Assembly (NCBI RefSeq): GCF_030268685.1
Contig: NZ_BSRQ01000002.1
Span: 248,001-312,000 of the forward strand
Origin: Microtetraspora sp. NBRC 13810
GTDB lineage: Bacteria > Actinomycetota > Actinomycetes > Streptosporangiales > Streptosporangiaceae
DNA: 64,000 nucleotides
Reading direction: 5' to 3'
Shown: one piece after another, positions 32,596 through 41,231 of the stretch
Layout: each line of letters begins with the position of its first letter
How positions within the stretch are numbered: position 1 is the stretch's first letter
Position numbers and translations under genes: made by a program
Notes under the pieces: model-generated
Seen by the model: the letters and a program-made list of their open reading frames with translations, nothing else
Databases searched by the model: none
What the model was told of the DNA's origin: nothing

Positions 32596-33016
32596 GTCCT
32601 CGACGGCCCCGCCTCGGACCACCACCGGCCGACGGCGCCACCGGTGCAGCCGTCCCCCTCGACTCCCACGACACACAAGACCCAAACCGGCACTCGCGGC
32701 CGCAAACGGAAGATTCTCACCCTGCGATCGTCACGACGTGAGGTGAGCCTCTCATTAGCGACAAATGAGGATTGTCTAACTAAAATCAGCCGGTTAACCC
32801 GATCACATCCCCGGGAATCCAGACATCCGCCCACGCCACGGTGACACGAGTCCACAGCCGCCTGCCGCCCGCTGCTCCTTGGCGGCGGAGTCACCTCATC
32901 ACGCTTCCGGAGTCACGTCGCCCTCGTCCTAAAGAGTCGCCCTCGTCCTAAAGAAAGGGCCGATGGTGACGATGTGATGATGTGGTTGCCGTGCCTGCGG
33001 GACAGGGTTGTGCGGC
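32596..33016. promoter_or_regulatory. Divergent intergenic region upstream of the carrier/Pls operon
   Basis: No gene is supported. The stretch 32750-32800 is AT-rich and contains a short dyad (CTCATT ... AATGAG at 32753-32771), suitable for the promoter of the leftward operon. Two perfect 19-bp direct repeats lie at 32917-32954, just before the rightward membrane protein gene. Confidence 0.45.
32917..32954. repeat. Perfect tandem 19-bp direct repeat
   Basis: GTCGCCCTCGTCCTAAAGA occurs at 32917-32935 and again immediately at 32936-32954. It sits about 60 bases before the start of the membrane protein gene and may be a pair of operator half-sites or a slippage product. Confidence 0.8.
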
Positions 33017-33829
33017 ATGACAGAGATCGGTTCTTCTGGCCGGGTGGGCCGCAGGTGGGCGGTTCCCGGTGTCGTGTACCGTGGCGCCTGGTTTCCCGGC
33101 CGGATCATCGGCGGGGTGGCCCTCATCCTCGGGCCCCTTGCCTGGTTCCTGGGGCTCTTGCTGCGCTATTGCGGGGTCTTGGCGGCGGGCTTCACACCTG
33201 AACAGTCTGAGTGGTATGCCCGGCAGCCGTTCGCGGCGCCGTCACAGCTCGCGGCGTACCTGGCCGATCCGGGCCTGGTCACGGCCGGGTACGCCGTGTT
33301 CGCGGCGGGGGCGATCCTGCTCTGGCCCGCTTTCGCCACCCTTGCCCGGATCGTCGCCGTGAGGTCTCCTGGACTCGCGTTCTGGGGTGGCACGCTCCTC
33401 ATTGTGGGGCTGTTCGCCCGCCTCTACTGCACGGGTGTCGAGCAGGCCGCCTTCCAACTGGCCGAGACACGGGGACTGGCCGAGGCGACCAGGTTCGTGG
33501 AAGCCACCTACGTGAACATCTCCTACGGGCCGTGGTGGGTACCCGTCACGGCGTCGGCGGGGCAGTACCTGGGCGCGCTCCTGCTGGCCGTCGGTGCCTA
33601 CCGGTCCGGGACGTTCGGCCTGGGAAGGGCGCTGCTCCTGCTGTGGCCTGGGACGATGTGGTCGGGGGTGCTCAAGGAGAGCCATGTCCTCGACGGCGTG
33701 CTCTCGGCCGGCGCCCTGTGCCTGGTGCTCGTGCCGCTCGGCATCCGGGTGCTGCGCGACACGGTGCACGAGCTTCGGGTCGAGCGCCTGGCCGCGGAAC
33801 GCACGCCGCTGCGGCTGCTGAGCTGGTGA
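33017..33829 (+). CDS. Integral membrane protein of unknown function
   Basis: 270 residues with about six hydrophobic helices (IIGGVALILGPLAWFLGLLL, YAVFAAGAILLWPAFATLA, FWGGTLLIVGLFARL, YLGALLLAVGAYRS and two near the C-terminus). No catalytic motif or family is recognised. The ATG at 33017 is preferred to a TTG three codons earlier. It lies 29 bases upstream of a sensor kinase/response regulator pair on the same strand, so it may be its target, its accessory sensor or simply a co-transcribed neighbour. Confidence 0.7.
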   Translation: MTEIGSSGRVGRRWAVPGVVYRGAWFPGRIIGGVALILGPLAWFLGLLLRYCGVLAAGFTPEQSEWYARQPFAAPSQLAAYLADPGLVTAGYAVFAAGAILLWPAFATLARIVAVRSPGLAFWGGTLLIVGLFARLYCTGVEQAAFQLAETRGLAEATRFVEATYVNISYGPWWVPVTASAGQYLGALLLAVGAYRSGTFGLGRALLLLWPGTMWSGVLKESHVLDGVLSAGALCLVLVPLGIRVLRDTVHELRVERLAAERTPLRLLSW

Positions 33830-33858
33830 CGGCCCGGCCGCGGCCTAGGCTGGGGTAA

Positions 33859-34971
33859 GTGAGCCCACTGCTTGATCGGATACGAGGGCACGCGCTCGCG
33901 GCCGTCGCCTTCTGCGCGGCCTTCGTTCCGGCGGGCCTGCCGGGCGTGGAGCCCCGCGGGTACGCGCCGCCGGGATTCGCCGCGCTGCCCGTCCACGTCC
34001 AGTGCGCGGTGGCCGGAGTGCTGGCCGCGGCGGCCGCCACGGTGGCGGGGAGGCGGCAGTGGCCGCTGTTCGCGGTCGCCGCGCTGGACGTGGTGCTGCT
34101 GGCCCCCGGGCTCTTGTGCGCGATGGCGTCCTACGTCGCGGCGACCACGTACCGCAGGCCCCGTCACCTGGTGATCTACACGGCGGTCGCGAGCCTCGTG
34201 GCCGTGGTGCCGCGGCCGGGCGTCGAGATCGTCTCCTCGCTCGGCGCGGCGCCGCTGTTCGTCTGGCTCCCGCTGACGATCGGGCTCTGGGTCGCCGCGC
34301 GGCGGCAGGTACTGGCGGGGCTGCGCGAACGCGCCGAGCGGCTGGAACGCGAGCAGACCGCCCGCGCCGACCGGGCACGCGCCGAGGAACGCGCCCGCAT
34401 CGCACGGGACATGCACGACGTGGTGGCCCACCGGGTGTCGCTGATGGTGCTACGGGCCGGAGCTCTGGAGATCAACGCGGCCGACGAAAAGACGGCCGCC
34501 GAGGCGGAGCTCATCCGTACGACGGGCAAGGAGGCGCTCACCCAGCTCAGAGCCGTTCTCGGGGTGCTCGCCTCCCCGCCGGACCGGCACCCGCCGCACT
34601 CCACGCTCGCGGACCTCGACCAACTGCTCGACCAATCCCGCTCCGCCGGGGTCCCCGTCGAGCGGAGGGACGAGGGTGAAGCCGGCGAACTGCCCGCCAT
34701 GGTGCAGCACGCCGTGTACCGGGTCGTCCAGGAATCCCTGACCAATATCCACAAACACGCCGGCACGGTCGCCACCGAGGTGGTGCTGCGCCACCTGCCC
34801 ACCGCCCTGGAGGTCACCGTCGGCAACGCCCCCGGCGACGCGGCCGGGCCGCCCGGCGGCGGGCTGGGCCTTATCGGGCTGAGGGAACGCGTCGAACTGC
34901 TGGGCGGCGAGTTCACCGCGCGACCGCGCGACGACGGCGGCTTCGTCGTGTCCGCGAGGCTGCCGACATGA
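33859..34971 (+). CDS. Two-component sensor histidine kinase (HisKA_3, NarL/DesK type)
   Basis: 370 residues: about four to five N-terminal membrane helices (residues 10-150), a coiled dimerisation segment, the phospho-acceptor histidine in RIARDMHDVVAHRVS and an ATPase domain with the N-box QESLTNIHKHA and the G-rich GGGLGLIGLRERV. The start is GTG at 33859. The stop overlaps the response regulator start as ATGA, so the pair is co-translated. The signal is unknown; a role for the upstream membrane protein is possible. Confidence 0.9.
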   Translation: MSPLLDRIRGHALAAVAFCAAFVPAGLPGVEPRGYAPPGFAALPVHVQCAVAGVLAAAAATVAGRRQWPLFAVAALDVVLLAPGLLCAMASYVAATTYRRPRHLVIYTAVASLVAVVPRPGVEIVSSLGAAPLFVWLPLTIGLWVAARRQVLAGLRERAERLEREQTARADRARAEERARIARDMHDVVAHRVSLMVLRAGALEINAADEKTAAEAELIRTTGKEALTQLRAVLGVLASPPDRHPPHSTLADLDQLLDQSRSAGVPVERRDEGEAGELPAMVQHAVYRVVQESLTNIHKHAGTVATEVVLRHLPTALEVTVGNAPGDAAGPPGGGLGLIGLRERVELLGGEFTARPRDDGGFVVSARLPT

Positions 34972-35609
34972 TCAGGGTGCTGATCGCCGACGACGAGGCC
35001 CTGGTACGCACCGGGTTGCGCATGATCCTTGAGGCCGCCGACGACATCGAGGTGGTCGCCGAGGCCGCGAACGGCGCCCAGGCCGTCGACGCCGTCGCGC
35101 GGCACTGGCCGCACATCGTGCTGATGGACGTACGGATGCCCCGCATGGACGGCCTCGCCGCGCTCAAGGAGCTGAACCGCTCACCGAACCCGCCGAAGGT
35201 CGTCATGCTCACCACGTTCGACCACGACGAGTACGTCTACGCGGCATTGCACGCACGGGCGGCCGGGTTCCTGCTGAAGGACACCGCGCCCCGCGATCTG
35301 ATCGCCGCGGTCCGGCTGGTCGCCGACGGCAGCGCGATGCTGGCGCCCTCGGTCACCAGACGGCTCATCGACGCTTTCGCCGACCGGCCGCCCGCCGACG
35401 TCCGCGCCGCGCGGGAGCGCCTCGCCCTGCTGACCGGCAGCGAGCTGAGGGTCGCGCGGGCCGTGGCCCGCGGGCTGGCCAACGCGGAGATCGCCCGCGA
35501 ACTCGATACCAGCGAGACGACCGTGAAGACCCACGTCAGCCGCTCCCTCGCCAAGCTCGGCCTCGCCAACCGCGTACAGCTGGCACTCCTCATCCGCGAC
35601 GCGGGCTAG
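34968..35609 (+). CDS. NarL/LuxR-family response regulator
   Basis: 213 residues. The receiver domain has the acidic pair in LIADDEALVR, the phospho-acceptor aspartate in IVLMDVRMPRMDG and the lysine in LLKDTAP. The C-terminal LuxR helix-turn-helix is LTGSELRVARAVARGLANAEIARELDTSETTVKTHVS in two parts. It is coupled to the kinase gene by a four-base overlap. Targets cannot be told from the sequence; autoregulation of the 33017-35609 unit is usual for this arrangement. Confidence 0.92.
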   Translation: MIRVLIADDEALVRTGLRMILEAADDIEVVAEAANGAQAVDAVARHWPHIVLMDVRMPRMDGLAALKELNRSPNPPKVVMLTTFDHDEYVYAALHARAAGFLLKDTAPRDLIAAVRLVADGSAMLAPSVTRRLIDAFADRPPADVRAARERLALLTGSELRVARAVARGLANAEIARELDTSETTVKTHVSRSLAKLGLANRVQLALLIRDAG

Positions 35610-35788
35610 GGGGCAGGAGTAAGGGCCCCTGTGCCGTACGCCGGGCCGCCGAGAGTCTTGATCTGCCCGCACCCGCGCGGCCGACGAATGGACCGACGCC
35701 CGAAAATCTCCCGAAAGCCGCATAGTCCGTGGTCTCCGGTAACGAACGGTCATCCGGAGCGGATCTCAGTGCGAAGTGACCGGAACAT

Positions 35789-38700
35789 ATGATCGCCGGT
35801 CTGCATCCAACGAGTGAAGAGTCGTCTCAGGGCTGGGTGGTCAAAGTGAGCGCACTCGCACCGGAGGACCCGCAGTGGATCGGCAGGTACTGGCTGGCCG
35901 GTCGACTGGGCGCCGGTGGGCAGGGTGTCGTGTACGAGGCCTACGGTGAGGATGGGGACCGCGTCGCGTTGAAGGCCCTGTTCACCCATGACGGGGCGGA
36001 GTTGCGGGACCGGTTCGAGCGAGAAGTCATCGCCGCGCGACGTGTCGCGTCCTTCTGCACCGCCCGGGTGCTGGACGCCGACCTGGCCGGCCGTACTCCC
36101 TACATCGTGAGCGAGTACGTGGCAGGGCCGAGCCTGCGCCGGGCGGTGCAGGACGGGAGGCGCTTCGCCGGAGACGATCTGTACCGGCTGGCCACCGCGA
36201 TCGCGACCGCGCTGACGGCCGTGCATGACGCCGGCGTGACGCACCGTGACCTCAAACCGGACAACGTACTGCTCGCTCCCGACGGGCCACGCGTGATCGA
36301 CTTTGGCATCGCGCGTACCGAGGAGATGTCGCTGACCTCCACCGGCATGATCGCGGGTACCCCGACCTACATGGCGCCGGAGGTGTTCACCGGTCGCCGC
36401 GCCACAGCCGCCGCTGACGTGTTCGCCTGGGGCGCGATCGTGCTGTACGCCACCACCGGCCAGGACCCCTTCACTGCTGACCATCCCAGTGCGATCATCC
36501 ACCGGGTGCTGTCGCTGGAGCCGGATCTGAGCCCACTTCCAGACCGGCTACGGCCACTGGTGGCCGCCGCCCTTTGCAAAGATCCCGATGACCGTCCCAC
36601 CGCTCGGGACCTGCTGTTCGCCCTGGTCAGCACCGCCACACCGGCCACGTCCGGCCTGCTTGACGCCGGGCGGGAGAAGGCGCGCGGCATCCGGACACCC
36701 GCGGCGCCCGATCCCGGGCTCGGTACGCTGGCCGAGGACGCCTACCAGCTCCTGGGCAGCGCGGAGCAGGAGCTTGTCCCCGATGTGCTGCTGCGAATGA
36801 TCACTGTGGGGGATGACGGCAGAGAGCTCGCCAAGCCCGCGCTGCTGGCCGACCTGCTGCAGGACCGGCCGGCTCCCGAAGCGGCCGCGATCCGCGACAT
36901 CCTGAACGTCTTCACCTACCTGATCTCCACCCGGGACGACGAGATCTTTCTGTCGCGCCCCGCGGTGCTGCGCGCCTGGCCGCGGCTCCGCGGCTGGGTG
37001 AACGCCGACAAAGACGGGCTGAAACTGTTCGATGAGGTGGCCGTCTCGGCCCGGCGATGGTCGGCCCACGGCAGGAAGGACACCGACCTGCTGCAGGGCA
37101 GCCGGCTCGAGGTCGTACAACAGTGGGCCACCACCGGTCGGCGCCATGTCCGCCTCAACTCGTTGGAGCGGACATTCCTGCAAGCCAGTTCCGGTCTTGG
37201 GCGGCGCCGAGTCCGCGTGCGCCGCGTCGTCTCCGCTGTCCTGGCCGTGCTGCTCGTCATGGCCGTCGCCCTTGCCGGCTGGGCCGAGATCAACCGGCGA
37301 GATGCCAACGACCAGCGCTGGCAGGTCGCCTCCCAGCTCGACCAGGCCGTTTCTCGTACCGTGGCCGCGAAAGCCGTCTCGCTACGCGAATCCGATCCTG
37401 CGCTGGCGATGCTCCTGAGCATCGCCGCCTGGCGGATCGCGCCGACCTCTGACGCACGCTGGGCCGTCACCGGCTCCCTTGCCCAACCCGAGGTCCTGCG
37501 AAGGGCCACCGACGCTGTCGACCTGGGACAGGACGGCAGATCCCTGCTGCATGTCAGCGATGATCAGGTACGCATAACCGACTCGGCTACCGGTATGACG
37601 ATCGCCACAGTGAAAGGGACCGGGAGAGGACCGGAGTCGGTGCATCTGTCAGCCGACCGACGGTTCTTCGCTGCGACGACCTGCGTCGACACGTCGGCCG
37701 CCGGGGGATGCGACGAGTTCCAGGCGCAGGTGTGGTCCACCCGCACCGGGGCCACGGTCGGCCGGGTGGCGAAACTGGACTTCGAGACGGCCCAGGACGA
37801 GATCCGCTTCGACAGCCGCGGCCGGCTGCTCTTCACATCCGGGCAGGCGGCCTGCGGCGCCCCGCCCCGGGTCCTCGTCGACACGGGCATCCCCGCCGGC
37901 GCCGGCCAAGACGCCTCCGAGCGACTGGCGGCCTGCATCACCAGCGGCGAACTCACCCTGGTGGACCGCACCACAGGAACCATCGTCGACACCCAGACGA
38001 TCCCGAAGATCACTTCCGGGAAGGCGGCGCTCAGCGCCGACGGCCGGCGCATAGTCGCCACCTGGGCCCGGCCTGACCCGCAACATCCTGGCAGCCTCTG
38101 GGACGACGGACAGGTAGTGGACCTGTGGGAAGTGACCGGCAGCGGAACACACGCGAAAATCACCCGGCTGCTCGGCCGCAGAACCTATCTCTCGGCAGTA
38201 CCGGGCGACGATTTCACGGTGCAGCGAACCGGACTCGGGTGTGTAGCCGACCATCTGCTGATCAGCCGCTCCGGACAGGTCAGCGCGCAGGACTCCTGCC
38301 ATGTCGCAACACTGTGGGGATCCCCGGATCGCCCCGGCAGGCAGAACCTGGCATGGCGTACCTGGCCGAAAGGCGTTCCCCATCTCGAACAGCTGGCGGA
38401 CATCGACCATCCCAGCATCATCAAGATGGCGTTCACCGCCGATGGGAGAGGTCTCGCCATCCTCGGATCGGGGGACTTACGCGTCCTGGACATGAGCCCC
38501 TACATCGGCACATCAGCCGCGGCCACCCATCGGCCGGCTCGGGCAGCCGCCTTCTCCGTCGACGGCAGAACCCTGGCCGTCCTGGAGGATGCGGCGGTCA
38601 GGTTGGTCGACGCGACCACGGGCCGCGACCTGTACCGCCCACTGACCGGCTCATGGATCTCCCCTCCGGCGACCACCGACTTCTCGTCATGGCAGGAACC

Positions 38701-39520
38701 TCTGCGGTTCACACCCGACGGACGAACCCTGGCCGTTCGTACGTCCAGGACACAGATCACTCTGGTCGAGGTCGCCACCGGCGACATCCTCGGCCACCTC
38801 TCATCCCCAGCGAATCAATCCATCAGGGCCCTGGACTTCAGCCCGGATGGACGCACCCTCCTGGCGGGGACTGACAGCGGTATCCAGGTCTGGGACGTGA
38901 CGACTCGCCGGCGGATCACACAGATCACCGAAGCTCCTGCCTATCATCTCTACAGTCACGGAGTCGCTACGGTGATCACCGGCGATCCGGGTGACGGGAT
39001 CTGCCTGGTCGACACGACCACGAAGAAGAAAGACTGCCCGGCTTCGGGATTCCATCTCAGCCCTCTTGAAATCGTCCCTTTGCCGGCGTCGTCGCAGCAC
39101 GACGACGTTGTCCTCGGCGGTGCGGACGGTTCCGTCATCACCTGGGACTCGCGGACCAGGACCGCGACCAGTCCTGTGCTGCGCGGCCACTCCGAAACCG
39201 TGCTCGCCGCCGCCCTGTCCACAGATGAACGTCTGCTGGCCACGGGATCACACGACAACACCGTCCGGCTGTGGGATCCAGCAGCCGGCGCATCCATCGG
39301 ACCGCCGTTTCCGCAGAATGGCGACGTCCTCGCCGTGGCGTTCGAGGCCGGCGGTGAGGTGTTGCACAGCGTGGACGTGACGGGAACCCTGCACAGCTAT
39401 CCACTGGACCCGGAGAAAGTGGTGCCGATCCTCTGCGCCAAGATAGGCCGCGACCTCAGCAATCAGGAATGGCGGAACCACATTCCCGGCGCGGCACCCC
39501 AAACGTTATGCCGCACCTGA
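35789..39520 (+). CDS. Serine/threonine kinase - STAND-type helical region - membrane helix - WD40 protein
   Basis: 1243 residues. Residues about 32-290 are a complete Hanks-type kinase (GAGGQGVVYEA, HRDLKPDNVLL, DFGIA, APEV). Residues 315-460 resemble the winged-helix/helical region of nSTAND1 proteins (TLAEDAYQLLG, PAVLRAWPRLRGWV, LNSLERTFLQAS) without an NTPase. A single membrane helix follows at about 480-500 (VLAVLLVMAVALAGW). The remainder is a WD40 propeller ending with a strong repeat (RGHSETVLAAALSTDERLLATGSHDNTVRLWD). The kinase should be cytoplasmic and the propeller outside, if the single helix is real. ATG 35789 is used; GTG 35846 is also plausible. It is a single transcription unit of unknown signal. 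Confidence 0.85.
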   Translation: MIAGLHPTSEESSQGWVVKVSALAPEDPQWIGRYWLAGRLGAGGQGVVYEAYGEDGDRVALKALFTHDGAELRDRFEREVIAARRVASFCTARVLDADLAGRTPYIVSEYVAGPSLRRAVQDGRRFAGDDLYRLATAIATALTAVHDAGVTHRDLKPDNVLLAPDGPRVIDFGIARTEEMSLTSTGMIAGTPTYMAPEVFTGRRATAAADVFAWGAIVLYATTGQDPFTADHPSAIIHRVLSLEPDLSPLPDRLRPLVAAALCKDPDDRPTARDLLFALVSTATPATSGLLDAGREKARGIRTPAAPDPGLGTLAEDAYQLLGSAEQELVPDVLLRMITVGDDGRELAKPALLADLLQDRPAPEAAAIRDILNVFTYLISTRDDEIFLSRPAVLRAWPRLRGWVNADKDGLKLFDEVAVSARRWSAHGRKDTDLLQGSRLEVVQQWATTGRRHVRLNSLERTFLQASSGLGRRRVRVRRVVSAVLAVLLVMAVALAGWAEINRRDANDQRWQVASQLDQAVSRTVAAKAVSLRESDPALAMLLSIAAWRIAPTSDARWAVTGSLAQPEVLRRATDAVDLGQDGRSLLHVSDDQVRITDSATGMTIATVKGTGRGPESVHLSADRRFFAATTCVDTSAAGGCDEFQAQVWSTRTGATVGRVAKLDFETAQDEIRFDSRGRLLFTSGQAACGAPPRVLVDTGIPAGAGQDASERLAACITSGELTLVDRTTGTIVDTQTIPKITSGKAALSADGRRIVATWARPDPQHPGSLWDDGQVVDLWEVTGSGTHAKITRLLGRRTYLSAVPGDDFTVQRTGLGCVADHLLISRSGQVSAQDSCHVATLWGSPDRPGRQNLAWRTWPKGVPHLEQLADIDHPSIIKMAFTADGRGLAILGSGDLRVLDMSPYIGTSAAATHRPARAAAFSVDGRTLAVLEDAAVRLVDATTGRDLYRPLTGSWISPPATTDFSSWQEPLRFTPDGRTLAVRTSRTQITLVEVATGDILGHLSSPANQSIRALDFSPDGRTLLAGTDSGIQVWDVTTRRRITQITEAPAYHLYSHGVATVITGDPGDGICLVDTTTKKKDCPASGFHLSPLEIVPLPASSQHDDVVLGGADGSVITWDSRTRTATSPVLRGHSETVLAAALSTDERLLATGSHDNTVRLWDPAAGASIGPPFPQNGDVLAVAFEAGGEVLHSVDVTGTLHSYPLDPEKVVPILCAKIGRDLSNQEWRNHIPGAAPQTLCRT

Positions 39521-39732
39521 CCCTGTAGCCACGGAGGGCCTGCCGGTACCGCAGGCGCAGCGGACGCTGCGCTCCCGCGCGGCCGCGATCGAGGGCAGGG
39601 TGCAGATGGACCGGCTGTCCCGCGAGCAGGAGGCCGGTTCTGGGCGGAGAGCCGGCCTGGTCCGAGCGTGCGGAGCCGACGCTGAGGGTCAAGATCCGCC
39701 GTACCTGGGCGGCGGTCCGGGCCGGGCTCTGA
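39521..39732. other. Non-coding or decayed stretch downstream of the kinase/WD40 gene
   Basis: About 210 bases. A plus-strand frame reads PVPQAQRTLRSRAAAIEG... with coding-like composition, but has no start or family and shifts frame near 39640. It may be the worn end of a lost gene. No repeat or hairpin stands out. Confidence 0.3.
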
Positions 39733-39738
39733 TACGTT
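39733..39738 (+). promoter_or_regulatory. -10 element of a leaderless promoter before a leader peptide
   Basis: TACGTT fits the TANNNT consensus and ends six bases before the ATG of an 11-codon ORF, the spacing expected when transcription starts at the start codon. Confidence 0.45.
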
Positions 39739-39744
39739 GTCGGC

Positions 39745-39780
39745 ATGATCCAGAAGTTCATCCGTCTTCGTAACGCCTGA
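39745..39780 (+). CDS. Leader peptide MIQKFIRLRNA upstream of the alpha/beta hydrolase
   Basis: ATG to TGA, 11 codons. It starts where a leaderless transcript from the TACGTT box would begin. The peptide contains RLR, the arrest motif of macrolide-inducible leader peptides such as ErmDL. A terminator-like hairpin follows at 39951-39971 and the hydrolase gene starts at 39994. This is the layout of translation-coupled attenuation. No experimental support; the call rests on position and motif. Confidence 0.5.
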   Translation: MIQKFIRLRNA

Positions 39781-39950
39781 CGCAGGTCTGCTCGCCGGTC
39801 GTTCAGCGACCAGCGCCAGTCAAGGCGGCCCGCGGCCAGGTGCGCCAGCGCAAGCAGCGCGCCACAGTCGTCATGGCCGCCGCCCGCCGACGTCATGTCA
39901 CGACCTGCCCCGCAGGTTTGCGGCAGCGGCATGCCATTCCCCGGCACTGC

Positions 39951-39973
39951 AAGGCGTCTTCGTCACGCCTTTT
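39951..39973 (+). terminator. Terminator-like attenuator hairpin before the hydrolase gene
   Basis: AAGGCGT and ACGCCTT pair over a seven-base loop and are followed by T residues (39970-39973). The hairpin ends about 20 bases before the hydrolase ATG. The 5' arm can instead pair with ACGCCT at the end of the leader ORF (39772-39777), which would give an alternative structure. The same CTTCGT(A/C)ACGCCT string occurs in both places. Confidence 0.5.
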
Positions 39974-39993
39974 ATCGAAACGGACTGTTCTTC

Positions 39994-40866
39994 ATGCGAT
40001 CCACTTCCAACCACTCGTCGTCGCCCACGTTCGTGCTGGTCCACGGCTCCGGCAGCAGCTCCTTCATGTGGGCCTCGGTCCAGCGTGAGCTGGCGTTGCT
40101 CGGTCACCGCAGCTACGCCGTCGACCTGCCGGGCCACGGCCTCGACGCCCAGTACCCGCTCGCCTACCAGGCTCCCCAGGACCTCGACGCGTGGGCGGCC
40201 GAGCCGTCGACGCTGGCCATGGTCACCCTGCGGCACAACGTCGACGCGGTCGCCGACGTGGTCCGGCGCGTGGCGGAGCACGGGCCGGTGGTGCTGGTCG
40301 CGGCCAGCCTCGGCGGCGTCACCATCTCCGGCGTGGGCAACGCGATCCCCGAGCTGGTGAGCCGGCTCGTCTACATCTCGGCCTGGTCGTGCGTCCGGCT
40401 TCCCAGCCCGATCGCGTACATGCAGGAGCCCGAGTTCGCGGACAACCTGATGGCGCCGCTGGCGGCGTTCAACGTCGGCGATCCCGCCCGGCTCGGGGTC
40501 GGCCGGGCCAACTACCGCACCGCCGACGCCGAGCTGCTCGACGCGCTCAAGGCCGCGACCATGGCCGACGTCAGCGACGAGCAGTTCCGCGCCTTCCTCA
40601 ACATTCTGCAGCCGGACGAGTCGATCGCGGTGATGACGGCCGACGCCCGCGTCGACGCCGCGACGTGGGGCACGATCGCCCGCTCCTACATCCGGCTCAC
40701 CGGCGACCGGTCCGTCCCGGTGGCCATGCAGGACAGGCTGATCGCCGAGGCCGACGCGCTGACGCCCGGCAACCCGTACGACGTGCACACCCTGGACACG
40801 TCACACGCGGGGTTCGTGTTCAGGGCGGATGAGGTGGCCGCCATTCTGGACAAGGTCGCCGTCTAG
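39994..40866 (+). CDS. Alpha/beta hydrolase
   Basis: 290 residues. It has the oxyanion segment VLVHGSGSSSFMW, a DLPGHGLD strand, the nucleophile elbow in VAASLGGVTISG (S in ASLGG) and a late histidine in LDTSHAGFVF. This combination is typical of esterases and lactone or amide hydrolases. The ATG at 39994 begins the folded domain; an upstream frame from 39895 passes through the hairpin and is unlikely. The leader peptide with an arrest-type motif upstream raises the possibility of an antibiotic-inducible esterase. Substrate unknown. A strong terminator follows. Confidence 0.85.
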   Translation: MRSTSNHSSSPTFVLVHGSGSSSFMWASVQRELALLGHRSYAVDLPGHGLDAQYPLAYQAPQDLDAWAAEPSTLAMVTLRHNVDAVADVVRRVAEHGPVVLVAASLGGVTISGVGNAIPELVSRLVYISAWSCVRLPSPIAYMQEPEFADNLMAPLAAFNVGDPARLGVGRANYRTADAELLDALKAATMADVSDEQFRAFLNILQPDESIAVMTADARVDAATWGTIARSYIRLTGDRSVPVAMQDRLIAEADALTPGNPYDVHTLDTSHAGFVFRADEVAAILDKVAV

Positions 40867-40875
40867 CGACGGTGC

Positions 40876-40912
40876 GCGTACGGCTTGGCGGAGTGGCCGC
40901 CAAGCCGTACGC
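40876..40912 (+). terminator. Terminator of the alpha/beta hydrolase gene
   Basis: A perfect 16-bp stem (GCGTACGGCTTGGCGG / CCGCCAAGCCGTACGC) with a five-base loop starts ten bases after the hydrolase stop. No T run follows, which is common in high-GC actinomycetes. Confidence 0.8.
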
Positions 40913-40941
40913 GGGCGCGGTCCCCGCGCCTTGCCACCCGT

Positions 40942-41067
40942 CAGGAGCCCAGGGAGAACGAAAACGGCTCGCCAGGAGGCGAGCCGTTTCGAGAAAGTAC
41001 AGGTCAGCGCCCTGCGAGTGGGTGCGCCGCCAGGGACTCGAACCCCGGACCCGCTGATTAAGAGTCA
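40942..41067. repeat. Left 126-bp direct repeat containing the 3' half of tRNA-Lys
   Basis: It matches 47035-47160 over exactly 126 bases with about ten percent differences. It includes a terminator hairpin (40961-40990) and the 3' portion of tRNA-Lys from the CCA-adjacent end to the anticodon arm, then diverges at 41068. This is the duplicated tRNA fragment expected at the far end of a DNA element inserted in a tRNA gene. Confidence 0.75.
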
Positions 41068-41231
41068 CTGGCTTTTGTGTCAGGCCATGCCCCGATGTCC
41101 TTCCTTGCAATGCTCCGCCTCCTTTCGCCGTTCTCGAAATGCCCCAAAATGCCACCGCGTGTTCCGGGCGACAGGCTCTCTTATGCGTCCTTTTACATTG
41201 AAGACCGGGTCGAGAACGGCGATCATTTGGT

